In this document: one piece after another, positions 21,922 to 31,868 of the stretch
Numbering within the stretch: the first letter of the stretch is position 1
Layout: every line of letters starts with the position of its first letter
Position numbers and translations under genes: made by a program
The notes under the pieces: model-generated
What the model saw: the letters and a program-made list of their open reading frames with translations, nothing else
Database searches by the model: none
What the model was told of the DNA's origin: nothing
Source: Craspedostauros australis
Lineage: Eukaryota > Bacillariophyta > Bacillariophyceae > Mastogloiales > Achnanthaceae
Length of the DNA: 64,000 bases
Reading direction: 5' to 3'
Assembly (NCBI GenBank): GCA_026770025.1
Contig: JAMXDE010000008.1
Span: forward strand, 2,604,001-2,668,000

Positions 21922-23096
21922 CTTCCCAACTAAACCTCAGATGACGATATCATCTGACAGACTGCTGCATCACCAATGGAACGTGACATCTGGAGAGCAG
22001 AAGGACGCCTACTGACATCGACAGGGTGTCATCATGTCACCACGTCAACATCTGTCTCCAAGTCAGAGCAGGAGGCGAAGATCTAATGACCGATGAGGAT
22101 CAGCATCATGGATACTGAAGGTGAAGTTCAAATGGTAAGTACTCATGGAGTAGGAGCCAGTAAGGAACAAACGGAGTGTCGAATGCGGAGTACGCATCGA
22201 ACACGGAGTATCGCGTAGCACGAAGCACACGATGTTGAGAGAGAGAGAGAATACAGAGAGGAGCGAGAGAGCATCTCGCGTACCAACTCATAGTCGGAGA
22301 CTGAATCTACGAAACAGATTGAAGCGCCAAGAGCATCGGGCAAGAGAACTGGTGTACACCGAGAGGATCGAAGTAACCAAGTAATGAAATAGCAAACGAA
22401 CAACTATCAACCAACACCATCTTCCACGATTGTAGGTTACTGTTAGAACGTAATCGTAGATGGGTTTGAAGATACCGCACCGAGAACGTAGAGTGATCAA
22501 GTCGTTGTTGTTGGTGAGGAGAGTGTTGGTTTACTGTGTTATTCGTATGGTAGTTGGAATGCTGTCGAGCTCACAAGATTGTCTTCTTGGAACTGTGAGC
22601 ATGAGAGAGGCATGACATGATCTCATGCAATTGCAAGTAGAATTAACACGGAGGCAACACGACAAATGTGCGTGTTACTGCGTGAAGAAGAGTTGCAAAA
22701 GTCAATGAACAAAACACCGCAATAGTCCGTGTTGTGAATTACGTCTTCTCACGATGTTGCTAGTAGCACGATCACACGATTGATCGTATTCACTTGAGAA
22801 AGTCATGGCAAGATTCGCACGTGTCACACCCAAGATCCAAGTCTGTCCTGATTGGGCAGATTGGCTCATCTTGGCAAGAAATCAATTTCCGCGACATTTT
22901 TGGATCTGTGATTGAGGGAAAACGATTCTTGCGACGCGAAATGCGACACAAATCTGACACAACGGATTTTCGACCAAAATTTCCGTTCGGAACGGAAAAG
23001 GTAAGAAAAGTGGAGATTTCTGATTGGTCGACGGGTGTCGCTATTGTTAGAGATTTAGCGTGCGCTAATAGTTACCGTGAGCGGAACTTGCCAACA
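21922..23096 (+). repeat. 5'-truncated Copia-3 LTR, split by an insertion
   Basis: 21922-22440 matches the LTR from CTTCCCAACT (position 258 of the full LTR) to GTAGGTTAC. The last 26 bases of the LTR, ending CCAACA, resume at 23071-23096. The first 257 bp of the LTR are missing. The end at 23096 directly adjoins the CGTTTATAAACG primer-site palindrome, so this is the true 5' LTR of the coding element. Confidence 0.8.
22441..23070. mobile_element. 630-bp insertion in the LTR, solo-LTR or MITE-like
   Basis: It splits the LTR sequence GGTTACCGTGAGCGG and is flanked by GTTAC on both sides (22436-22440 and 23071-23075), a clean 5-bp target duplication. It begins TGTTAGAACG and ends GCGCTAATA, so its tips are short imperfect inverted repeats (TGTTAG / CTAATA). 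No coding potential is seen. A 5-bp duplication and TG start suggest a solo LTR of another family, but the TA end is atypical. A small non-autonomous DNA element remains possible. Confidence 0.65.
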
Positions 23097-23108
23097 CGTT
23101 TATAAACG
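23097..23108. other. Palindrome CGTTTATAAACG at the primer-binding position, Copia-3
   Basis: A perfect 12-nt palindrome directly after the LTR end. It has the same frame (CGTTT..AAACG) as in the tandem elements, with the central CG replaced by AT. Confidence 0.6.
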
Positions 23109-23178
23109 ATAGATCAGGGCGAGCCCGCGAATCGTATCGTGCGAGGAAGACGAACATCATTCAAGAGCAGCAGGCTGA

Positions 23179-24975
23179 ATGAGCGAGGAAGAGGAATTGA
23201 GAGACATCCCTCTGTCCAATCCGACTATCAAGAGAGAAGAAGGTGCGAGTGAGACTCCACCACGACAAGAGAAGGAAGCAGCCGTGGCTACTGTCCTATC
23301 AGGCGCAGACGCAAGCGCCATCGACGAGACCGAAGAGGAACGGTCTGCAAGACTACACCGCGAGAAGGAGAGGATCCTCAAGGCGATCAAGCAAGAGGAG
23401 ACTGGTGTGACGAAGAGCATTCGCACAGCCAAACAGAGTGGGAAAAGTGAGACACCACCAGGAGGAGAATTTGTGAGCAAAGCAATCCTCGCGAAACAAC
23501 GAGCAAAAATCGAAGAATCGACAACACAGAAACAAACGGAAATCAAGGGCGCGAGCGCACCAACAACAAAACAACGAACCAACATGGCGACATCAGCCAA
23601 CATGAACAAGCAACGCATCAAGGCGCCAATGTTCAGTGGTGAACAGGAAGACTACAGCGCATGGGAGTCCCAAGCGAAGGCATACACTTGTGCACAGAAG
23701 ACAAGAGACGTGATGTTGGGTAAGACGAAGATTCCAACAGTGAGTGAGATCGCGGCAGCCACCGACGATGCCAAGGAAGCAATGGAGGAAACCTACGAAC
23801 TGGGATGCAACTGCTTCAGCGATCTGATCCTCATGATGGATGCAGAGAAAGGAAAGGGCAAGCAGGCCATCCAGTACATCAACTAATGCGTCTCCGACGA
23901 TTATCCCGAAGGAGATCCACACGCAGCGTGGAACGTTCTTGCGGAGAAGTTCCGTCCATCCGATGCAGCAACGAAGATCAAACTCAAACGTCAATTCAAC
24001 AACGAAAAGATGAAGAGAGACTCGGATCCCGACATCTACATCACGCAACTCGAGAGCCTACGATCGCGTCTCCACGATGTCAAGTACGAGATCACAGACG
24101 AGGAGATGATCATGCAAATCCTCAGCACGGTGAGCAGCAAATACAAAACTCACATCGTGAACTTCCATCATCAACTCACGTTTAATCCGGAAGTGGTTAC
24201 CATAAATGCAATCAGAGGAGTACTCCGCACAGCACACGCCACTCGTCAAGGAGGCAAGGCGTACATCGACGATTTCCAAGACAGCAACACGAAGAGCAAC
24301 GACACCGGCTTCACAAGCACCGGTAACTTCAAGGGGACCTGCCACAACTGTGGTGTGTATGGTCACAGATCCGCCGATTGCCCAGAACGCAAGAAATCGA
24401 ACAACAATAACAACAACAATAACAACAAAATGAACGGAAAGCGCAACAAAGGAAGCGGCTTCAAGGGCAAGTGCAACTACTGTGGTATCTTTGGACATCG
24501 CGAGGCAGAGTGCCGAAAGAAGAAGTTCAACAACAAGAAGAAGGCCGACGAACAGGCCAACACAGCAACGGAAGGACACGACAAGAGCGGGCACGAGATG
24601 GTACTCTCGGCAAAGAACATACCGCTCTACATGTTGGTGTCCGACGACTACATCGAAGACTCCTTCTTTGATAACTTCGAGTGCGTTGGGAATGACGACG
24701 AAGTGCAAGACGATGAGATCGTCCCGGAGTGGCTCAGCAAAGAGCCAATCATCCACAAGGTGGATCCAAGACGCGAAGTGAGCTATGAATGCTGCTTCAA
24801 CGCGCACGACCTGATCGGTCCATACGGCGACGGAGCCGAGATGGGCAAGGAGGCCATCGATAGCGACATCGAAGAGGCCATGAACGAAGAGGCCGACGAT
24901 GAGACCAACAAGAATGATAGAGGCCAATACGAAACGAACGGCGGCGCGGAACAACAGATCGGGCATCTTCGATGA
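23179..24975 (+). pseudogene. Copia gag with an in-frame stop
   Basis: The frame opens at the ATG at 23179 and codes a Gag-like protein: a charged N-terminus, MFSGEQEDYSAWESQAKAY (the typical Copia capsid start), then IQYIN followed by TAA at 23884. The same frame continues with CVSDDYPEGDPHAAWNVL and the conserved LKRQFNN...YITQLESLR. Two CCHC zinc knuckles follow: CHNCGVYGHRSADC (about 24340) and CNYCGIFGHREAEC (about 24472). The TAA could be a single-base change from a sense codon. The frame then ends at TGA 24973-24975, while a +1 frame carries on (DEDDSDEIEDHPDD). Gag packages the element RNA. This copy would give a truncated capsid lacking the zinc knuckles unless the stop is read through. 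Confidence 0.8.
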
Positions 24976-25227
24976 AGATGACAGCGACGAAATCGAAGAC
25001 CATCCAGACGACAGCTTCAACCCAAATGAGCGTGTCGTTTACCCAGGGAATATCGAATTCCCACCGATTGAGAGTCCCAACAACTCAAACTACCTGCATC
25101 GTCATGATACCATCCCATACGGAACGGCAACAGCATTGAGAATCCAGAAGCAACTCATCTTCGATGCCGTAATGGAATCAGGAGTGAAACTGTTCCCAGG
25201 AATCGCACAAGGAGTGCTCAGACCAAT
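24976..25227 (+). pseudogene. Gag-pol junction in a shifted frame
   Basis: Between the end of the gag frame and the pol ATG, the reading sense continues in the +1 frame, from about 24899 to 25564: FNPNERVVYPGNIEFPPIES and QLIFDAVMESGVKLFPGIAQ. It overlaps the pol frame near 25228, where the sense returns to the original frame. So two opposite frameshifts about 0.3 kb apart separate gag from pol in an otherwise single polyprotein frame. Confidence 0.6.
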
Positions 25228-28200
25228 ATGGGTGAACATGATGGGATCCATCTATCCAAGAACTTCAGATCGATCGAAGAGATTCTTGCCAACCCGGTCA
25301 TCATCAACCGACTGTTGGAAGCGGATGAGACAGAGACAATCCCAGAGACGGATCTGCATTACATCCTTGGAGGATGCATGCGCGTGCTCTTACGCGAACG
25401 ACCACGCGTCAACCCTTATGATCCAGCCACAGGATCACATCGGAACAGTACGATTCCATCGGACTACGCGCAGCTATCCGATGAGACCGACGACGAACAT
25501 CACGAGAATCCATGGAACGAATATGGAGTTCACGTCGACGAAGAGGACGAAGACAACATCATGACCGATACAGCTGCAGCAGCTGTGGAGCAGCTCCATG
25601 AGCTGAGCACTCGATACAAAGACAAGGTCAACAAGGACACCTGGCTCGCCGACAGTGGAGCTTCGTGTCACATCGTCAATTCAGACGCCGCTCTCTTCAA
25701 CGTGCGGCACATCAAGTCATTCGTCCAAGTGGGAGACAGTACGAAACTGGACTCTCCCAAAATGGGATCCATTTGCTTGAAGGTCAAGCAACGAGACAAC
25801 ACTGGCCACATCATCCGGCTCGATGACGTGAAGTACACACCGAAAATGGCGGTGAACCTTTTCTCCACGAACAAGGCTCTGTACAACGGCTACCAGCTTG
25901 GTAGCAACGGCATTCTGATGGACATCATCAACGGATCCGGAACGAAGATCGTGTTCGATCGAGTCTTCCCTACATCCAACGGATTCATCACGGGAGTGCA
26001 GATGCATCCCATCATGCCGACAGACGACGACAAGGCTTGCACAGCCATCATCAAAGGCCCATCGAAAGAGATCAACGCGGTGAACTTGCATCGAATGCTC
26101 GGCCACGCGCCACTCGAGACCATGAAGCGGACAGCCGCCCAATATGGATGGAAGATCATTGGCGAGATGCCAGTATGTCGCGACTGCGCGGTCGCGAACG
26201 CAAGAGTGAAGAACATTCCGAAGGCAACGATTCCAAGAGCAACTCGCCGCGGCGAACGGCTCTTCATTGACATTAGTTACACTAAACACATAAGCTATGG
26301 AGATAAACGCTACTGGATCCTGATCGTGGACGACTGCACGGATTACTGCTGGAGTTTCTTTCTCAAGAACAAAAGTGATCAACCAGGGTACATCAAACGA
26401 TTCATCCAAACAATCAAGTCACAGACTGGTGATCAACAGATCATCTTCCGTGGAGACAACAGCGGAGAGAACAAATCCACGCAGGATACTCTCATCGATG
26501 CAGGACTCAACGTGAAATTCGAATTCACGGCATCGAACACGCCGCAACAGAACGGCAGAGTGGAACGCAAGTTCGCGTACCTCTATACCAAGATCCGCTC
26601 CATGCTCAACGGAGCACAACTCGACGAAGAGTATAGGCATGGCCTATGGGCAGCAGCTGCGAGCACTGCCATCGCCATCGCCAACATCACTGTAGTGAAG
26701 AATCAGAAGGAGTCACCACATCGCCAATTCTTTGGCAGCGATCCACCATACGCGGATGCACTCCGCACTTTCGGAGAGGTGGGTGTTGTGAAGACTACCT
26801 ACAGCGGGATCACCACCAAACTCAAGAATAGAGGAGAAGAGATGGTGTTCATTGGATATGCACACCAACACGCATCAGGGGTCTACAACATGTACAGACC
26901 ATCGACCAAGTCACTGGTCTGCTCTCGCGACATCAAGTGGCTCAACCAATCATACGGACAATTCCGTGGCTGGGCACCAGCACCGAACATGTCCAGCGAA
27001 ACAGGAACAACAGATGCAGACGGCTTCACAACCATCGGACGGAAGGGAGAAACGCCGAAGACGGCAACGCATCGAACATCAGAAGCAAAGAGAGTATCTT
27101 TTGCTGACACTAACAAGTATCATATCCTATCGGACAGCGATGATGAGGATGATGAGGAGGATGGAGCAGTGACTCAACCAATCCATAACGACGACGAAGA
27201 TGGAAGTGAATCTAATTATGAGGATGACGAGATCACACCATCTGGCAACGAAGCCGACGATGATACAGGTGTTACCCCTCCGAACACACCAGCGAGGTCT
27301 ACACATGACACACCATCCAGACCTCCACCGAGCAAACCAAGCAAGCGTGACATGGCTAGAAAGGAGAGAATCCGACGTCACGAATCACGAGGCAGGAAGG
27401 GAGAAACTAATCCTAAACCAACTACAGGGAAGAGTATTCCAAGAGCTCTGCGTGAGCTTGCAGACTTCAACGAACGAGGTCGAAAGGAAGAAGGCTATGA
27501 GAGCGATCCATCATCCGATGAGTCGAGTGACGAACTCAGCGATGAGATAACTGACGAGTCCAACAACGAAACTACAGATGACGAAGAAATCACAGACGAA
27601 GATGAAGAGATTGAGATCACTCATCATAGCACAACTGGATTATACGGGATGAATGCAATCATTACCGAATCACCAGCGATCGACATCGGACTGTCGATGC
27701 AGGACAAGAAGAAAGAACCAGAGAAGTACATCGAACCAACGACATTCGATGGAGCCTTCAATCACCCAGATCCCATCCATCGAAAGGGATATCAAGCAGC
27801 CATCAAAAAGGAGTTCAACTCCATGGATACACAAAAGGTGTACAGCAAGATCAAACGAGACGCCATCCCACGCGACCGCAGATGCTGCAAGTGTAGATGG
27901 GTCTTCAAGCTGAAACGCAACGGCACACATCGAGCGCGGCTCGTTGCATGTGGCTATTCACAAATCGCAGGAGTAGACTTCCAAGAGCATTACTCACCCG
28001 TCATCCATGACGTGACCTATCGGGTCATGATGGTGATCATGTTGATCAAGAAGATGGACTGCGCACTCGTCGATGTCGTAACGGCATTCCTACACGGAGA
28101 CCTCGACAAGGAGATCTACATGAACTGTCCCAACGGGATGGATCATCAACCAGACGAAGCCCTGACCCTACACAAGCCAATCTATGGACTTGTGCAGAGC

Positions 28201-29319
28201 ACCAGGCAATGGTTCAAGATGTTGGTGTCGACCCTCAAGAACATCAACTTCGAACAGAGCGCAGCAGACCCGTGCCTGTTCTACAGGAAGACGAATGAAG
28301 GAAGCATGATCGTGGCCATCTATGTGGACGATTGCTTCTGCTGTGGAGACTCCAAGGCACTGGAGACATTCCTGAAGGACATCCAAGGCAGCAAATTCAA
28401 GGTAACAATCGAGCACGGACTCGGAGACTACCTCAGCTGCAACATCGAACTGAATCACAACAAGATCAGAGCGACATTGCGTCAACCACATCTCATCCGA
28501 CATCTCATCGAAGAGTTTGGAACCAAGGTTGAGAAGATGCAACGCTACGCGACACCGGGAACCCCGGGTCAAATCATTGTACGACCATCTGAAGATAACG
28601 GACTGCAGAAGGTCGGACCAGAAGAACATGCCGAATACCGCCGAGGCGTCGGTATGCTACTCTTCCTCATCAAGCACTCGCGACCAGATATCGCGAACCC
28701 TGTGAGGGAACTCTCCAAGGTATTGATCGGACCCACCAAGGCCGCAATGAAGGAGATGTATTGGATCATCAAGTATGTGATCGATACAAAGGAATATGGA
28801 TTGAAGATCCATCCAGCACGTCCAGACAACGACGGCTGGGACATGGAGCTCTTCTGCGACAGCGAATATGCAGGAGACAAGAACACGAGAATCAGCGTAG
28901 GAGGGTTCATCCTATACCTGTGCAAGGTACCAATCCTTTGGCGATCCAAGGCACAGAAGGCCGTCACACTCAGCTCATCCGAAGCAGAATACGTTGCCCT
29001 TTCCGAAGCAGCAAAGGAAATCTTCTTCGTCGTGCAGCTACTCGAAAGTGTGGGCGTCCCAGTGAAGACACCGATCAAGGTCCGCGTGGACAACATCGGG
29101 GCGATCTTCATAGCCAAGAACCCATCAACATCCCAACGATCGCGGCACATCGACGTGCGCCATCACTATGTGAGGAACATGGTAATCAACAAAACCATCG
29201 AAATCATTTTTGTCAAATCCGAGCAGAACACAAGCGACGGATTCACCAAGAACATCAAGGCCGACTTGCAACGTGAACACGAGAAGTCGTACCTTGACAC
29301 ATCGAGAACATTCGAATGA
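25228..29319 (+). CDS. Copia Pol polyprotein (protease, integrase, RT, RNase H)
   Basis: An uninterrupted frame of 1363 codons. Order: aspartic protease with WLADSGASCHIV (catalytic Asp about residue 142); pre-integrase zinc region HRMLGH...CRDC (26089-26190); integrase core with FIDISY, the GDNSGEN segment and NGRVERKF (26.27, 26.45 and 26.56 kb) supplying the D,D,E triad; an acidic linker (27.1-27.65 kb); RT with RWVFKLKRNGTHRARLV, motif A LVDVVTAFL (28.07 kb) and YVDD (28.32 kb); RNase H with CDSEYAGD, LSSSEAEY and RHIDVRHH; and the ending SDGFTKN. All key catalytic residues I can check are present, so the Pol part may be functional. The ATG at 25228 is simply the first in the frame; in life Pol is probably made as part of a Gag-Pol polyprotein. 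It is a candidate source of enzymes for the defective tandem elements. Confidence 0.9.
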   Translation: MGEHDGIHLSKNFRSIEEILANPVIINRLLEADETETIPETDLHYILGGCMRVLLRERPRVNPYDPATGSHRNSTIPSDYAQLSDETDDEHHENPWNEYGVHVDEEDEDNIMTDTAAAAVEQLHELSTRYKDKVNKDTWLADSGASCHIVNSDAALFNVRHIKSFVQVGDSTKLDSPKMGSICLKVKQRDNTGHIIRLDDVKYTPKMAVNLFSTNKALYNGYQLGSNGILMDIINGSGTKIVFDRVFPTSNGFITGVQMHPIMPTDDDKACTAIIKGPSKEINAVNLHRMLGHAPLETMKRTAAQYGWKIIGEMPVCRDCAVANARVKNIPKATIPRATRRGERLFIDISYTKHISYGDKRYWILIVDDCTDYCWSFFLKNKSDQPGYIKRFIQTIKSQTGDQQIIFRGDNSGENKSTQDTLIDAGLNVKFEFTASNTPQQNGRVERKFAYLYTKIRSMLNGAQLDEEYRHGLWAAAASTAIAIANITVVKNQKESPHRQFFGSDPPYADALRTFGEVGVVKTTYSGITTKLKNRGEEMVFIGYAHQHASGVYNMYRPSTKSLVCSRDIKWLNQSYGQFRGWAPAPNMSSETGTTDADGFTTIGRKGETPKTATHRTSEAKRVSFADTNKYHILSDSDDEDDEEDGAVTQPIHNDDEDGSESNYEDDEITPSGNEADDDTGVTPPNTPARSTHDTPSRPPPSKPSKRDMARKERIRRHESRGRKGETNPKPTTGKSIPRALRELADFNERGRKEEGYESDPSSDESSDELSDEITDESNNETTDDEEITDEDEEIEITHHSTTGLYGMNAIITESPAIDIGLSMQDKKKEPEKYIEPTTFDGAFNHPDPIHRKGYQAAIKKEFNSMDTQKVYSKIKRDAIPRDRRCCKCRWVFKLKRNGTHRARLVACGYSQIAGVDFQEHYSPVIHDVTYRVMMVIMLIKKMDCALVDVVTAFLHGDLDKEIYMNCPNGMDHQPDEALTLHKPIYGLVQSTRQWFKMLVSTLKNINFEQSAADPCLFYRKTNEGSMIVAIYVDDCFCCGDSKALETFLKDIQGSKFKVTIEHGLGDYLSCNIELNHNKIRATLRQPHLIRHLIEEFGTKVEKMQRYATPGTPGQIIVRPSEDNGLQKVGPEEHAEYRRGVGMLLFLIKHSRPDIANPVRELSKVLIGPTKAAMKEMYWIIKYVIDTKEYGLKIHPARPDNDGWDMELFCDSEYAGDKNTRISVGGFILYLCKVPILWRSKAQKAVTLSSSEAEYVALSEAAKEIFFVVQLLESVGVPVKTPIKVRVDNIGAIFIAKNPSTSQRSRHIDVRHHYVRNMVINKTIEIIFVKSEQNTSDGFTKNIKADLQREHEKSYLDTSRTFE

Positions 29320-29331
29320 CCGAATGCACAC

Positions 29332-29339
29332 AGGAAGGG
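29332..29339 (+). other. Polypurine tract AGGAAGGG of Copia-3
   Basis: It lies directly before the TG of the 3' LTR. It shares GGAAGGG with the tandem elements. Confidence 0.65.
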
Positions 29340-30134
29340 TGTCGAGATGTACATGTGAGTATATGTTGAGATGTACGAGTATATGTGCATCATTCACCCG
29401 TTTTTCTCTCATACGCACTTAGACGGTATAACTACAATCGTGTAGATAGTATGCTGTGATTCGTCAGAATTACAGTGGAAATGGAACACACGAAAATGAG
29501 CAAGATTTCTGGAGGAAATTTGCAATCGACGATTTCTGAGAGAATTAGAAGATCGTCCGTCCATCCATCAATGGTACCAAGAGAATCTCAAGGTACTTCC
29601 CAACTAAACCTCAGATGACGATATCATCTGACAGACTGCTGCATCACCAATGGAATGTGACATCTGGAGAGCAGAAGGACGCCTACTGACGTTGACAGGA
29701 TGTCATTGTGTCACCATGTCGACATCTGTCTCCAAGTCAGAGCAGGAGGCAAAGATCTGATGACCAAAGGGCATCAAGATCATGGATACGGGAGGTGAAG
29801 TTCAAATGGTAAGTACTCATGGAGTAGGAGCCAGTAAGGAACAAACGGAGTGTTGAATGCGGAGTATGCATTGAACACGGAGTATCGTGTAGCACGAGCA
29901 CACGATGTTGAGAGAGAGAGAGAATACAGAGAGGAGCAAGAGAGCATCTTGCGTACCGACTCATAGTCGGAGACTGAATCTACGAAACAGATTGAAGCAC
30001 CGAGAGCATCGGGCAAGAGAATTGGTATACACCAAGAGGATCGGAGTAACCAAGTAATGAAATAGCAAACGAACGACTATCAACCAACACCATCTTCCAC
30101 GATCGTAGGTTACCGTGAGCGGAACTTGCCAACA
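29340..30134 (+). repeat. 3' LTR of Copia-3 (795 bp)
   Basis: Starts TGTCGAGATGTACA and ends CTTGCCAACA. It holds the AG microsatellite seen in the other LTRs. It differs from 21124-21921 at scattered sites. Confidence 0.9.
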
Positions 30135-30443
30135 ATAGAAGACTGTCATCTGTGTGCCTGAGAGTGCTTCACTTCACGTCCTGAGCACGCAAGCAAGCCA
30201 GAATCATTCGGATCGATGTAGTCGTCGCCAAAAGGCTGAAACCCGAAAGAGATAAAAATAGGCACATCCATCGGTCCATAAAACTTAAAATATGGTCTAA
30301 CTCAAAATTGTAACGGTTAATTATTCGTATTAGATCTACAAGGATTACGAATATGTGCTTGGTTTGGATGTAGGAGATATATTTTCTGGGGGTCCATTTC
30401 AAAGTGTTGGTGGACTCGCTCGAGGGGCTCGTATGCACACTTT
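30135..30443. other. Spacer between Copia-3 and the GT61 gene
   Basis: No gene seen. It probably contains the 3' UTR of the minus-strand glycosyltransferase gene. Confidence 0.5.
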
Positions 30444-31868
30444 TCACGCAAATCCGCAACAACTCTTCCAGTTGTTGATCTCAGTCGTCACAGCCTTCAA
30501 CAGTTCCTTCATGGGCACGCAAAGCTTCCCCTTACGCGCCTCCAAACTAACGATATGTACACTTTCCGCAGGGGTCTCTGCCTCTATGTCCACCCCAAGG
30601 TACACATGCGAATGATTGATGCCTGAAAGACTCGAAAGCGTCCCGAAGAAATTTGGAATACCATATCCACGTGGGAATATCTCAATCAGCGATCCGCATC
30701 GTGGCATCAGGAACAAGCCAGCACACTGGGCACCGTGAGGTGTGACCAAGATATCGACATTCGCAAATGCCTCTGCTTGCTGCTCGAATGATGCCCGCTC
30801 GAAGAATATCACCGGTGGCTGGTACGTCAGATCGAAGTGTTCCTTCAGAAGTGTAGATACGATTGTCGCATTTATAAGTCTTCGATGCCTCTTTCGACTG
30901 AGGATCACGATACGTGGCTGTAGATCTGTCGCCAGGAGTGAGAGCTGGGCTCTCTTTGATTGCGTTGAATTTGCGTTTGTGTAGGCATCGAGATCGTCGA
31001 CAATCAGGGCCTTCGAACAGGAGGTGGCAGGGGCTGCGTAGCCCAGAATGGAGTCTATGACTTTTTGTTTGAAGTGCTGCATATCGTTCGTGTTGGCCAT
31101 CCTGTAATGGTCGAGGTTCGATGTTCCGGAAAGTAGTAGTTTTGATTGATCAGATGGATAGTCCCTGACGAAATCTTGGGGCCCACTGTGGATGATTGTG
31201 ATGTTGTTTTGGTGCAGCATGTGGATGATCGCTCTGTTGAAGGCCGAGTTCTTCCGCATTTGGCTGAATCGGTACTCACCAACCATCATGATGTGGGTTG
31301 CATTTGGAAAGTGGTTCCACAACGACCAGCACTGGAGGATATGCTGCATGGAATGGGGGAAATGATTGGCGACTTTGTGCTGCTTGAGACTGCATACCAC
31401 TGTGTCAAACTTCATGCTTGGAGGTGCCTCGCTGGACGCCCAGACTTCTCGGAAGTCACCGTGCATTTGTGTGATGAATTCAGTTGGAGGGTAGGATTTG
31501 GGGAAGTTGCTGACCTCAAAGAATCCTGGTAGAGATGGGTCCGTCACATCGCAAGTACGTTTGTTTAGGTGAGAGGGTTCCACGAATATGGTCTCTGGTG
31601 TCATGAGATCTGGGAATGATGTGATGGGATGCGAGATGGAATCCGGCTGCGTAGTTAAAGCGCGTGGATCTGGTCCTGCAAATCCAATATCGAAGAGCAC
31701 CTGTTGTGTATGTGTACTCGTCGTGGAGTAGATGCGACTGCTTTGCCAGATAGTATTCAAAGTCATCAACCCCGCCACTGTCATGGTTGCGATGATGGCC
31801 TGCTTTATGTTTCGCTTCCTTCCGACGGTTGTGACGATCACATGCTTTGCGCGTCGCTTCCTTGCCAT
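30444..31868 (-). CDS. GT61-type (DUF563) glycosyltransferase, type II membrane protein
   Basis: A single-exon gene of 474 residues starting at the ATG at 31868. The N-terminus is basic (MARKRRAKH...GRKRN), followed by one hydrophobic segment at about residues 23-40, a type II signal anchor as in Golgi glycosyltransferases. The catalytic part shows the GT61 pattern: IVILSRKRHRRLIN (about 320-333), then FFERASFEQQAEAFANVDILVTPHGA with His at about 378, and FLMPRCGSLIEIFP. In this family the R..R..N segment and the HGA loop belong to the nucleotide-sugar site. GT61 enzymes of plants and animals transfer xylose, arabinose or GlcNAc to glycans; the donor here cannot be told. Asn-X-Ser/Thr sites are present. 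The product probably works in the Golgi lumen on cell-wall or glycoprotein glycans. It stands alone next to a retrotransposon. Confidence 0.85.
   Translation of the reverse strand: MARKRRAKHVIVTTVGRKRNIKQAIIATMTVAGLMTLNTIWQSSRIYSTTSTHTQQVLFDIGFAGPDPRALTTQPDSISHPITSFPDLMTPETIFVEPSHLNKRTCDVTDPSLPGFFEVSNFPKSYPPTEFITQMHGDFREVWASSEAPPSMKFDTVVCSLKQHKVANHFPHSMQHILQCWSLWNHFPNATHIMMVGEYRFSQMRKNSAFNRAIIHMLHQNNITIIHSGPQDFVRDYPSDQSKLLLSGTSNLDHYRMANTNDMQHFKQKVIDSILGYAAPATSCSKALIVDDLDAYTNANSTQSKRAQLSLLATDLQPRIVILSRKRHRRLINATIVSTLLKEHFDLTYQPPVIFFERASFEQQAEAFANVDILVTPHGAQCAGLFLMPRCGSLIEIFPRGYGIPNFFGTLSSLSGINHSHVYLGVDIEAETPAESVHIVSLEARKGKLCVPMKELLKAVTTEINNWKSCCGFA

Larger units (their letters stand above)
21124..30134 (+). 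mobile_element. Third Copia element, nearly complete, with rearranged 5' end
   Basis: Parts in order: a full LTR (21124-21921); a truncated second LTR (21922-23096) interrupted by a 630-bp insertion; gag (23179-24975, broken); pol (25228-29319, open); purine tract (29332-29339); 3' LTR (29340-30134). The LTRs begin TGTCGAGATG and end CTTGCCAACA. The full LTR and the 3' LTR differ at several positions, so this element is older than the tandem pair. I found no matching target duplication between the AGGTA before and the ATAGA after it. The domain order protease-integrase-RT-RNase H is that of Ty1/copia, as in the CoDi elements described from diatoms. Confidence 0.88.
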
